Shown here piece by piece: positions 34,213 to 44,468 of a stretch of DNA of 64,000 nucleotides (position 1 is its first letter; the number at the start of each line of letters is the position of its first letter). Made by a program: the position numbers and the translations under genes. The stretch lies in contig CAMRHE010000021.1 in the NCBI GenBank assembly GCA_947044405.1, positions 4,758,501 through 4,822,500 on the forward strand. The letters run 5' to 3'. A model generated the notes under the pieces. It saw only the letters and a program-made list of their open reading frames with translations. It did no database searches and was not told where the DNA came from. The DNA is from Leptodactylus fallax. Its lineage: Eukaryota; Chordata; Amphibia; Anura; Leptodactylidae.

Positions 34213-34430
34213 TAAGGCTCCACATTGCAGAAACGCTGCTTTTTTTGTTGTAGATTTTGCTGCATTTTTTTTTAGCCAAACCTAGTAGTGGCTACAGATG
34301 GAATGGGAAAATCTAGGAAGCACTTATACTTCTCCCTTCTGCTCATTCCACTCCTGGCATTGGCTCAAAAAAATGCAGTAAAATCTTCAACTAAAAAAGC
34401 TGTGTTTCCGCAACGTGGGGCCTTAACCTA
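34213..34430. repeat. Hairpin MITE, family H, copy 3 (directly adjacent)
   Basis: Begins two bases after copy 2: AAGGCTCCACATTGCAGAAA through to TTCCGCAACGTGGGGCCTTA. It is the same hairpin, slightly more diverged. Confidence 0.8.
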
Positions 34431-34462
34431 AAAAGCATTTACATATGAAATCAATTAAACCT

Positions 34463-34933
34463 TTAAGGGGTTATCCAGCTTCCAAAAATTATCTGCAAAT
34501 ACATCCACAGTAGTGCTAAATTCTCACTGTTCTCTTGTGCACCTTTTGCTTTATTTTACTTGCTGCTCCTTGTATCACTGTTATTTACATGCAGTGAATC
34601 TGTGGATAAACTACATTTCCCAGGATTCATCTGCCTGCTCTCACTCTCTGTGTACCCCTCCCTTCTCCACTCTCCTTTGCAGTGAAATCATAGATAATAA
34701 ATCATTCCCACATCCGAGGTCACACGGTGCTGTAACATTTTGTTTGCTGGCTGCACTGCTCACTGGGAGGAGTAGTGAGCTTGTAAACGAAATGTCATGA
34801 CAGGTCAATGACCTGAAAATAAATCAGATAAATGGTGCAGAATTTAAACCGGATATATATTAGGAATTGTTCTGTATTGATGCATACTGTTATTTGGCCT
34901 ATATTTTTTTTAAAGCTGGATAACCCCTCTAAG
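34463..34933. repeat. TTAA-type MITE with GGGGTTATCCAGCTT ends
   Basis: The left end TTAAGGGGTTATCCAGCTT is inverted at the right end as AAGCTGGATAACCCCTCTAA. The interior frame at 34,513-34,800 is not a recognised protein. Confidence 0.7.
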
Positions 34934-35718
34934 TTATAGCATACCTCCAGTTATAAACAATTATTCATAAATGAATAGTACAGGTTAATATATGAAACTT
35001 TGTAATATATCTTATTAAAGAAATATGTTTTCTTATCCACTTTTTAGGCAGATACTTTCTTCATATTAGACTATGAAGAGGGGATGGGGGATAGAAAAGA
35101 CACTCAAACCATTGCTGCTGTTACACAGTTGCTTCTTGCTTTTTTAACACTGCTAGGTTATAGATAAGAGGCTACTAGTTCACAGAATGTGACAATAAAT
35201 TAATTAACTAGCTGGAAGGAGAATCCTACTCCACCCCTCCCTTCTCCATAGAGTTGTATATCTGAAGCTGAATACAGAGATGAATATAATGTTAGCACTC
35301 AGTCAGATTGGATAAAGTCAGATAAGGAGCAGGAGAACAGGAAACAAATCTCCTTAATGAGATATATTCTTATATTTAAATCGACTCTTGTTGGTTATAA
35401 CTGGAACTATGCTTTAAATTATGTTCATACAATACAAATCAAGGCAAAGCCTGTATGTTTTTGCTGCATTTATCTCTGTGGCTAGTCCTGCTGAATCCTT
35501 TTGAGGGAAAGATGTCCCTATGTGTCTACTGGCTAAGTTTGGTGTGCAGCTTGAGAAATGGTCGTGAGTAGCTGTGACTATTAAGGAAATGTGGGGACAT
35601 CAATGACTGCTTGTGGAGGCTGTTGTGACTTCTGGAGAACTAAGATGGTCTTGCTGTTCTTACTGGGGTAAGAAGGGGATACAGTCCTGGCCTTACAGAG
35701 TTGTTGTTGGTGCTAAAC
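34934..35718. other. Intergenic, no gene seen
   Basis: Nothing recognised. Confidence 0.4.
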
Positions 35719-35720
35719 TA

Positions 35721-37349
35721 CAGTGTCTTGCAAAAGTATTCGGCCCCCTTGAACTTTTCAACCTTTTGCCACATTTCAGGCTTCAAACATAAGGATATAA
35801 AATTAAAATTTTTTGGTGAAGAATCAACAACAAGTGGGACACAATCGTGAAGTGGAACGAAATTTATTGGATATTTTAAACGTTTATAAAAAATAAAAAA
35901 CTGAAAAGTGGGGCGTGCCAAATTATTCGGCCCCCTTAAGTTAATACTTTGTAGCGCCACCTTTTGCTGCGATTACAGCTGCAAGTCACTTGGGGTATGT
36001 CTCTATCAGTTTTGCACATCGAGAGACTGAAATTCTTGTCTATTCTTCCTTGGAAAACAGCTCGAGCTCAGTGAGGTTGGATGGAGAACGTTTGTGAACA
36101 GCAGTTTTCAGCTCTTTCCACAGATTCTTGATTGGATTCAGGTCTGGACTTTGACTTGGCCATTCTAACACCTGGATACGTTTATTTGTGAACCATTCCA
36201 TTGTAGATTTTGCTTTATGTTTGGGATCATTGTCTTGTTGGAAGATAAATCTCCGTCCCAGTCTCAGGTCTTTTGCAGACTCCAACAGGTTTTCTTCCAG
36301 AATGGTCCTGTATTTGGCTCCATCCATCTTCCCATCAATTTTAACCATCTTCCCTGTCCCTGCTGAAGAAAAGCAGGCCCAAACCATGATGCTGCCACCA
36401 CCATGTTTGACAGTGGGGATGGTGTGTTCAGGGTGATGAGCTGTGTTGCTTTTATGCCAAACATATCGTTTTGCATTGTGGCCAAAAAGTTCGATTTTGG
36501 TTTTATCTGACCAGAGCACCTTCTTCCACATGTTTGGTGTGTCTCCCAGGTGGCTTGTGGCAAACTTTAAACGAGACTTTTTATGGATATCTTTGAGAAA
36601 TGGCTTTCTTCTTGCCACTCTTCCATAAAGGCCAGATGTGTGCAGTGTACGACTGATTGTTGTCCTATGGACAGACTCTCCCACCTCAGCTGTAGATCTC
36701 TGCAGTTCATCCAGAGTAATCATGGGCCTCTTGGCTGCATCTCTGATCAGTCTTCTCCTTGTTTGAAATGAAAGTTTAGAGGGACGGCCGGGTCTTGGTA
36801 GATTTGCAGTGGTCTGATACTCCTTCCATTTCAATATGATCGCTTGCACAGTGCTCCTTGGGATGTTTAAAGTTTGGGAAATCTTTTTGTATCCAAATCC
36901 AGCTTTAAACTTCTCCACAACAGTATCACGGACCTGCCTGGTGTGTTCCTTGGTCTTCATGATGCTCTCTGCGCTTTAAACAGAACCCTGAGACTATCAC
37001 AGAGCAGGTGCATTTATACGGAGACTTGATTACACACAGGTGGATTATATTTATCATCATCAGTCATTTAGGACAACATTGGATCATTCAGAGATCCTCA
37101 CTGAAGTTCTGGAGTGAGTTTGCTGCACTGAAAGTAAAGGGGCTGAATAATATTGCACACCCCACTTTTCAGTTTTTTATTTTCTACAAAAGTTTAAAAT
37201 AACCAATAAATTTCGTTCCACTTCACAATTGTGTCCCACTTGTTGATTTTTCACCAAAAAATTTAAATTCTATATCTTTATGTTTGAAGCCTGAAATGTG
37301 GCAAAACGTTGAAAAGTTCAAGGGGGCCGAATACTTTCGCAAGGCACTG
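35721..37349 (-). mobile_element. Tc1-like transposon copy C
   Basis: Flanked by TA at 35,719-35,720 and 37,350-37,351. The ends are CAGTGTCTTGCAAAAGTATT and, inverted, GCAAGGCACTG. The long terminal repeats contain GGCCCCCTTGAACTTTTCAA. 1629 bp. Confidence 0.95.
35941..36960 (-). pseudogene. DD34E transposase of copy C, one early stop
   Basis: A nearly whole frame: starts MKTKEHTRQVRDTVVEKFKA, runs 306 codons, then a TAG at 36,042-36,040 where the sister copy D has TGG (EEWAR). The rest, to GGATKY and TAA at 35,941, is intact. The DNA-binding half (residues 1-110), the first Asp (WSDKTKIELF) and the second (QQDNDPKH) are present, but the catalytic Glu is Lys (NPIKNLW). It is inactive on two counts. 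Confidence 0.93.
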
Positions 37350-37351
37350 TA

Positions 37352-38534
37352 TATATAAACCCTTAAGCTGTGCTTTTCTGTGTAGGGTGCTATTACATGT
37401 TAGTGGCGAGCTTCTGTAACTGCATGTGGATTACCACTGATTGTTGTCTTGTGTGAAACCTTGGCAAGTACCGGTGAAGCAAGGCAATTTGTGGTCATCT
37501 GTGTGTGGCTACCGTGGCTGTAATAGTGTTTTAGTATTCTCTCCAGCTGTTCCATAATAAGAATTGTTTATTCTTTCTGTGTTTTCTGAAAGTGTCAGGA
37601 AATGGCAGCCTTTACAGCTCTATATGGGTTGTCACCTACTTATGCCAGACAGTTTGCCAGGCAATGCAATGGGGTAGAGGTAAACAAAATATCAATGAAT
37701 AACCGGGTAGATTTATTCCAGTAACAACTATTTGAGGTATAAGTTTTGTCCCGGTGGAGATCTGGTAATTTTATAGATTGTTTTCTGGTAAAGCTGTGTG
37801 ACAATTTAAAGCTGCTAGACCCCGATGCAGTATCTGTTGCAGAGCACCCACCTATCATGTGCCATCTATGTTGTGTTCATATGTGGCAAAGTGACTTTTG
37901 GGCCCGTCAGGCATCAGGATTCTGGTGCAGGTGCTGTTTGTGCACCCCCCTAGTGCTACTGTTATGTGACAACAAATACAGCATACAGATTTATTTTTGT
38001 ACATTATTTTTTTCTTTGTTAGCTTAAATACTTAGTGTGTGTTATGAGCCATTGACCTAAGCATAATATACAGAGAGAAGTATGGAATAAAATATGAAAA
38101 TATAGTGGATTTGGAGGCAAATGATAACAAATAAAGTAAATATCTGATGGATAATAGGATCTGTGAATAGAAAAGCCTGTAACATCTTTTCTATTGCTTG
38201 GACTCAATACCATTGCCTATGTTTTTGTCTTCTCCTAATTGCTGTAGATTCTGCTCATACTTATCAGATTGCTACCTCATCACCCACCTCGGTAATGCAT
38301 CTTTGTTAACAGTAACACAAGAACACATATAGGAGGCTTCCTGCTGAGCTACAACTGAGCTTCAATTATCGTATGTGCTATTGAATGCTGCAGCCTCAAT
38401 AACAAGACCCTTGAAAGCCACAAGATGATTTTGGTTTAAACTTCCCTGGATGTTATTGTGAAGATCTATCCTGGAAACTTAAAAATAAAATGAAATATAC
38501 AGGCACAATCATTTATGCTACTGTTTCATGCTTG

Positions 38535-38535
<1 letters not shown>
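37352..38535. other. Intergenic, no gene seen
   Basis: Nothing recognised. The overlapping opposite-strand frames near 37,640-38,030 lack family features. Confidence 0.4.

Positions 38536-38536
<1 letters not shown>

Positions 38537-38578
<42 letters not shown>
38537..38578. repeat. (TA)n microsatellite
   Basis: About 21 uninterrupted TA units. Confidence 0.95.
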
Positions 38579-38582
<4 letters not shown>

Positions 38583-38663
38583 CACTTGGTTGTGGAGGGC
38601 AGGTATATTTCTCCCAGATTCCTCTTCATTTTGAAGTAGCAGGCACAGAACTTCACCCGTTAG

Positions 38664-38699
38664 TTAATTAATTAATTAATTAATTAATTAATTAATTAA
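38664..38699. repeat. (TTAA)n microsatellite
   Basis: About nine TTAA units. It supplies the left TTAA of the following element. Confidence 0.9.
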
Positions 38700-39004
38700 A
38701 GGGGTTGTCCAGGCACAAATGGACAACCCATTTAATGTTTAAATCAGCTGGGGACAGTGAAAAAAAAATCATACTCCCCTTTCCACGTTGCTCCGGTGCC
38801 TCCCAGCACGGTCTGGTCTCCTCGGTCCAGTGATGACATGTGGCGGAAGTCCCAGCTGAGGCCAATCAGCGACTTCAGCAGGACTCAGGAAGAGACCGTG
38901 AGAAGACGCCGGAGCAGGGGACAGGTGAGTATGATTTTTTTATTATTTTTTTCACCTCCCCCGTCATATTTAAAAGAAAAAAAATGCCTGGACAACCTTT
39001 TTAA
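38696..39004. repeat. TTAA-flanked MITE with GGGGTTGTCCAGGCA ends
   Basis: TTAA lies at both ends. The left end AGGGGTTGTCCAGGCA is inverted at the right as TGCCTGGACAACCTTTT. Internal ATCATACTCCCC (38,769) and GTGAGTATGATTTTTT (38,923) are also inverted. The 83-residue frame across it is spurious. Confidence 0.8.
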
Positions 39005-39229
39005 TTAGTTAATTGAGAGTGGTCAGGTTTTTAAGAGGAGCCAGGAGGGCAATCTCTGTCTCTCTGCCTCAGAACACAGAAAGCCAGTCTTTGTGAGAGA
39101 CACACATGAGGAAGAGGTTTCTGAATGTTGTTGTGTTTATGAGCCGGCAGGGAGAAGCTCCAAAGCCACATACATACAAATGTAGCAGCGTTAACCCAAA
39201 TATCTGCAATTGGTTGAACTGCTGCAGCA

Positions 39230-39740
39230 TTAAAGAGGACCTTTCATGTCCTTATGCACATGCGGTTTTATATACTGCTAGAAAGCCAGCAGTGCGCTGA
39301 ATTCAGCACTCTGTTAGCTTTCCCGTTATGTGCCCCGGGGCTGGAGATATCAGTGCCGTTAATTTCGGCACTGATCTCTGCCCACCGTCAGAAGGGCGTT
39401 CGTGACAGTCTAGCTGGGCTGTGAGGAATGCCCCCCCGACTGTACTCGTCCATAGACCTATACTGTCAGATGACGCTGAGCTGTGAGGAACCCCCCCCCC
39501 CCCAGTACAAGTCTATGGACGAGTACAGTCAGGGGGGGGCTTTCCTCACAGCCCAGCTAGACTGTCAGGAACGCCCTTCTGATGGTGGGCAGAGATCAGT
39601 GCCAAAACTAACGGCACTGATATCTCCAGCCCTGGTGCACATAATGGGAAAGCCGACAGTGCTCTGAATTAAGCGCACTGTCTGCCTTCTAGTGGTATAT
39701 AAAACTGCATGTGCCTGAGGACATGAAAGGTCCTCTTTAA
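39230..39740. repeat. Long palindromic MITE, about 510 bp, TTAA flanks
   Basis: The arms of about 240 bp are near-complete inverted complements, from TTAAAGAGGACCTTTCATGT on the left to ACATGAAAGGTCCTCTTTAA on the right, meeting near 39,480 at a C-run. Inner pairs include GGGCTGTGAGGAATGCCCCC against GGGGGGCTTTCCTCACAGCC. TTAA targets and lack of a gene fit a non-autonomous Kolobok/piggyBac-type element (inference). Confidence 0.88.
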
Positions 39741-39784
39741 ATTTTATTATGGAAGACAGGAAAAAGCAATGAAAAGTCTTTGAA

Positions 39785-39945
39785 AAATGGGTTACTGTAG
39801 GACATTATACTGTATGGAGAGGCCTCTATAAGTCATTATACTGCGTGGAGGGGCTGCTATGGGACATTATACTGTATGGAAGGGCCACTATGGGACATTA
39901 CATTCATGAAGAGGCCACTATGGTGGGACATTATTCTATCACAGA
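39785..39945. repeat. Short tandem array (GGACATTATACTGTATGG units)
   Basis: Three to four units of about 37 bp (ACTATGGGACATTATACTG variants). The wording is loosely like the array at 47,690-48,175 read on the other strand. Confidence 0.6.
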
Positions 39946-40228
39946 GATCTTTGGCATGCAGAGAGGGGTGAGATTTCTAAACAGCCCGGTTCCCATGGTA
40001 CCCTTAATCCGCCCCTGATTGTACCTGCGTCACATCTCCATCCAGTTTCCTCAATCTGATTATACAATAAAAATCTAAAAACTGGTGTTTGATGTCACTT
40101 CTCTCTTCCTGACACTTTCTTAAAGGTGCTATTTATGCTTTCAAAGTTAATGGCTCATCATTAAAACACACCATCACTTTTAGATCAGGAGTGTGGCAGC
40201 CAGGACCCCTACAGATTTAATGTTTCTT

Positions 40229-40274
<46 letters not shown>

Positions 40275-40281
40275 CAGACAC
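40229..40281. repeat. (GATA)n microsatellite
   Basis: About 12 GATA units with terminal GACA changes. Confidence 0.95.
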
Positions 40282-41625
40282 TGTAGATATTTATAGATAC
40301 AGGTCTATATAGATTTTAAAAAAATTATGAAGCTGAGCTGCAATACTAGATACAACCCTTGGACAAGAATGGTTTCTGTTTATGAATAAGACTGCCTTTC
40401 TCTTATCTTATCTCTTACCCAAAAAGAGGATGTCTCTGCCAGAACTGCTGCTACTCTCATAGAATGTCTCTCTTTCTAGCTCTTAGAGTAGGGGGCCTAA
40501 GCAGGACCCTTCCTGCATGATGAATATAGAGTTTGTCTTCAGCAGATGACCTCTTTAATTCCAGATTATAAGAATATATTTATTTCTTAGTGGTACTAAT
40601 CCCTACTTGTACAGACACAGTTTGTAAATCTGCCTCCTTCCCTGTAACGTACCAGATTATTGTACATTATTTATTTTATGCTCAGGTCGTCTCCCTGATA
40701 ATTCAGCAGTACAGAATATATCGGTCTATGCAAATAGCAGACTGTTACAGTAAGTAATCAGTTATTAGCCAGTTTTATGTACAGAAGTCATGTAATTCTC
40801 TGAAGGAATAAGCTGCCACTGTTACTTTGCAGAAATAATGAATGTTATAACTCACTAATTATATATCTGGAAAGAATGCTTACACACTGTGAAATTAATA
40901 TATTGTACAAAAAAAAAATCAAACACTATTTTAGGTCGTCTCATCTCTTTCTGAGCACTTTTTCTTCATTTGCAAGAAAATGTTGTCACCCACGTATGAA
41001 ACATGGACGCATTCTTTAACTGATAATAAGTCATTTTTATTTTTGACTGCTTATTGGATTTTGGAAAAGGTTAATTTGTTATCCAGTATGTTTGGTGGAT
41101 GAAGATTACTGCAAATGTAATATTATCAAATCTCCTATTGGGGTATGAAGGTAACACCACAAGGGTGTAGTATAACTTGATCAAATTTGGCCTAGTAAGT
41201 TCATTTATTAAGGTGAAGTGATTACAGCCTGCAGAGTTAATTTTAATATGCTAATATATCCCAGCAAGTTGGGAACTTAAATAGAATGATACAATTATGG
41301 TGAATTTATGTGTGGCAGGAGGCTTGGTAAGGTCATCTGTAGATTCTATTAACCCTGCATGTAGGGGTATCAACCTAAAAATTCTGTTTTCTTAGAAATG
41401 AGCTGTAGACGAAAGTTCCGTGCACTTGAATGACCTTTTAATAAAACATAAAAAATTGAATTTTTCACACCCATCTTTGGTTTAAGGTAGGATGCTGTTT
41501 TTTGGTTCATTTTCAATATTTATAATAATTTATGATGACCACAAATAACATTGTTCCACAGAAGGGATACAGGGCTCTTCAGACAAATAAAATCAGCTCT
41601 GAATCACAAGTATACTAGGGCACAT
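40282..41625. other. Intergenic, no gene seen
   Basis: Single-copy-looking AT-rich sequence; nothing recognised. Confidence 0.4.
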
Positions 41626-41712
41626 TAAGGCTAAGGCCCACACTGCGGAAAAGCTTCTTTTTTTTTGTAGATTTTGCTGCGTTTTTTTGAGCCAAAGCCA
41701 AAATTGGCTACT
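41626..41712. repeat. Hairpin MITE, family H, copy 4, left arm
   Basis: AAGGCTAAGGCCCACACTGC, TAGATTTTGCTGCG, GAGCCAAAGCC: the left arm only. Its right arm resumes at 43,907-43,946 (CTTTTATACTCTCACTTCTG, CCACTCCTGG), 2.2 kb away. Confidence 0.7.
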
Positions 41713-41725
41713 ATATAATATATAT

Positions 41726-42268
41726 ATAGTGGCGGAATAAGCTCAGTGGTAGCTACAGCGGACCCAGACAGTCAGAGAATGACACAAAAGTTCAAATCCA
41801 ACAGGTATTACCCTGTGCGTTTATTTTTCCCAGAAAACAGCAAAACAAAATAGCCTTAACTTTCAGGCAAAAAATAACAGAAATCCTGCTCGTCTGTGCA
41901 ACTAACTAAACAGAAAACTGTCCTATCTGTACGTGTGGCTTACTTCAGTCACACGGTCAATAAACAGAGTAAAGCAATGGCAGGAGTTCACTCCAGAGTC
42001 TCACCAGCCTTTACAATGTGAGGACAGAACCCGGCTCCTCCTTTCTCCCCCAGGAACTGCTCAGTAGTGAGAACTGGCCAACCTTTTATAGGCCTTTAAT
42101 GAGGCCCAGCTTCCACCTGTGGTTGAAGGCTCCTCCCTAGTAGGAGAGGAAAAAGTTAATGAAAGACAGCCCTCTCAGGTTTTTACCTGATCTATCACAC
42201 ATAATTAAGGAATCTGGGAGAGATATAGCGACCTTCCAGAATCTTATCAGTCACCTTCTCACAATATA
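41726..42268. other. Unidentified insert between MITE arm and Tc1 copy A2
   Basis: Begins after a (TA)n tract (AGTGGCGGAATAAGCTCAGT) and runs to the Tc1. It has a T/A-poor middle (CAGAACCCGGCTCCTCCTTT) and no large open frame. The frame at 42,159-42,341 runs into the Tc1. Possibly part of an LTR or other repeat. Confidence 0.3.
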
Positions 42269-42270
42269 TA

Positions 42271-43866
42271 CAGTGGGGGAAAAAGTATTTAGTCAGCCAC
42301 CAATTGTGCAAGTTCTTCCAAAAGATGAGAGAGGCCTGTAATTGTCATCATAGGTAGACCTCAACTATGAGAGACAAAATGAGAAAACAAATCCAGAAAA
42401 TCACATTGTCTGATTTTTAAAGAATTTATTTGCAAATTATGGTGGAAAATAAGTATTGGTCAATAACAAAAGTTCATGTCAATACTTTGTTATATATCCT
42501 TTGTTGGCAATAACAGAGGACAAACGTTTTCTGTAAGTCTTCACAAGGTTGGCACATACTGTTGCTGGTTTGTTGGCCCATTCCTCCATGCAGATCTCCT
42601 CTAGAGCAGTGATGTTTTGGGGCTGTCGCTGAGCAACACGGACTTTCAACTCCCTCCAAAGGTTTTCTATGGGGTTGAGATCTGGAGACTGGCTAGGCCA
42701 CTCCAGGACCTTGAAATGCTTCTTACGAAGCCACTCCTTCGTTGCCCTGGCGGTGTGCTTGGGATCATTGTCATGCTGAAAGACCCAGCCACGTTTCATC
42801 TTCAATGCCCTTGCTGATGGAAGGAGGTTTGCACTCAAAATCTCACAATACATGGCCCCATTCATTCTTTCATGTACACGGATCAGTCGTCCTGGTCCCT
42901 TTGCAGAGAAACAGCCCCAAAACATGATGTTGCCACCCCCATGCATCACAGTATTTATGGTGTTCTTTGGATGCAACTCAGCATTCACTCTTCTCCAAAC
43001 ACGACGAGTTGTGTTTCTACCAAACAGTTCTACTTTGGTTTCATCTGACCAAATGTCATTCTCCCAATACTCTTCTGGAACATCCAAATGCTCTCTAGCA
43101 AACTTCAGACCGGCCCGGATATGTACTGGCTTAAGCAGGGGTACACGTCTGGCACTGCAGAATCTAAGTCCCTGGTGGTGTAGTGTGTTACTGATGGTAG
43201 CCTTTGTTACGTTAGTCCCAGATTTCTGCAGGTCATTCACTAGGTCCCCCGTGTGGTTCTGGGATTTTTGCTCACTGTTCTTGTGATCATTTTGATCCCC
43301 ACGGGGTGAGATCTTGCGTGGAGCCCCTGATCGAGGGAGATTATCAGTGGTCTTGTATGTCTTCCATTTTCTAATTATTGCTCCCACAGTTGATTTCTTC
43401 ACACCAAGCTGCTTGCCTATTGCAGATTCAGTCTTCCCAGCCTGGTGCAGGTCTACAATTTTGTTTCTGGTGTCCTTCCACAGCTCTTTGGTCTTCACCA
43501 TAGTGGAGTTTGGGGTGTGACTGTTTGAGTTGTGGACAGGTGTCTTTTATACTGATAACAATGTCAAACAGGTGCCATTACTACAGGTAATGAGTGGAGG
43601 ACAGAGGAGCCTCTTAAAGAAGAAGTTACAGGTCTGTGAGAGCCAGAAATCTTGCTTGTTTGTAGGTGACCAAATACTTATTTTCCACCATAATTTGCAA
43701 ATAAATTCTTTAAAAAAATCAGACAATGTGATTTTCTAGATATGTTTTCTCATTTTGTCTCTCATAGTTGAGGTCTACCTATGATGTCAATTACAGGCCT
43801 CTCATCTTTTTAAGTGGGAGAACTTGCACAATTGGTGGCTGACTAAATACTTTTTTTCCCCCACTG
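42271..43866 (-). mobile_element. Tc1-like transposon copy A2, full length
   Basis: Starts CAGTGGGGGAAAAAGTATTT and ends, inverted, CTTTTTTTCCCCCACTG. TA repeats lie on both sides (42,263-42,270 and 43,868-43,907), so it sits in a TA microsatellite. 1596 bp, matching copy A1 plus its missing 145 bp. Confidence 0.95.
42479..43501 (-). CDS. Tc1-like DD34E transposase, 340 codons, open from ATG to stop
   Basis: Cut-and-paste transposase acting on its own terminal repeats at TA targets. It starts [20 protein letters not shown]; residues 1-110 are the paired helix-turn-helix DNA-binding region with a [12 protein letters not shown] helix. The catalytic triad is complete: [10 protein letters not shown], then QHDNDPKH, then NPIENLW, with 34 residues between the second Asp and the Glu. 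It ends GYITKY. However, residues about 66-92 ([20 protein letters not shown]) differ completely from copy A1 because of a one-base insertion and a one-base deletion about 75 bp apart. The frame is open, but activity is doubtful. Confidence 0.9.
   Translation of the reverse strand: MVKTKELWKDTRNKIVDLHQAGKTESAIGKQLGVKKSTVGAIIRKWKTYKTTDNLPRSGAPRKISPRGDQNDHKNSEQKSQNHTGDLVNDLQKSGTNVTKATISNTLHHQGLRFCSARRVPLLKPVHIRAGLKFAREHLDVPEEYWENDIWSDETKVELFGRNTTRRVWRRVNAELHPKNTINTVMHGGGNIMFWGCFSAKGPGRLIRVHERMNGAMYCEILSANLLPSARALKMKRGWVFQHDNDPKHTARATKEWLRKKHFKVLEWPSQSPDLNPIENLWRELKVRVAQRQPQNITALEEICMEEWANKPATVCANLVKTYRKRLSSVIANKGYITKY

Positions 43867-43908
<42 letters not shown>
43867..43908. repeat. (TA)n microsatellite at the Tc1 edge
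   Basis: About 20 TA units directly after the transposon end. Confidence 0.95.
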
Positions 43909-43911
<3 letters not shown>

Positions 43912-43946
43912 TTTTATACTCTCACTTCTGTTCAATCCACTCCTGG

Positions 43947-44466
43947 ATGATCTAACTCATCCCTCATTTATACCTACAGGTTTACACCAAGATGGTGTAC
44001 TACTATATTTTTCCTGCAGTGGTGCTGCAAGAGCGTTAAACACCTACTGTGGGGTTCCTCCACAGTTTACTACTAATTGATGTGGGCCCAGCGGCAGGAC
44101 ACTATATGATTCATTTATTATTAGGAAACCATTCTAACAGCAAGGAATTGTCAATAACAGAAAGAAGGAAAAGGTATGGGCATATATAAAAGGAATCTGC
44201 ACCATGTACATGCATTAACATATCTGGTTATTCCATAGAAACTGTTTGAGGAATAGTTACAAGAAGTGTCTCCTTAAAGGAGTTACCCCACAAATCTAGA
44301 CCATATAATAAGTCCATAAAGACTATTAACCACTATTTAAACTTTTTGCTGTTTCTATCCAAACATGAATATCCTGTTTCCGTCTTTTTAAAATTGTCCC
44401 ACTCAGCCCCACTGCTAATATGTGTTTTTGAGGGCAGATGTCTTGGTAATGTTACATGACCATTTC
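43947..44466. other. Intergenic, no gene seen
   Basis: Contains a possible MITE end (AAAGGAGTTACCCCACAAAT at 44,276). Nothing else recognised. Confidence 0.35.
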
Positions 44467-44468
44467 TA

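Noticed and set aside
36188..36771. Plus-strand frames opposite copy C (and 45,184-45,512 opposite copy D)
   Set aside because: Antisense shadows of the DD34E transposase.
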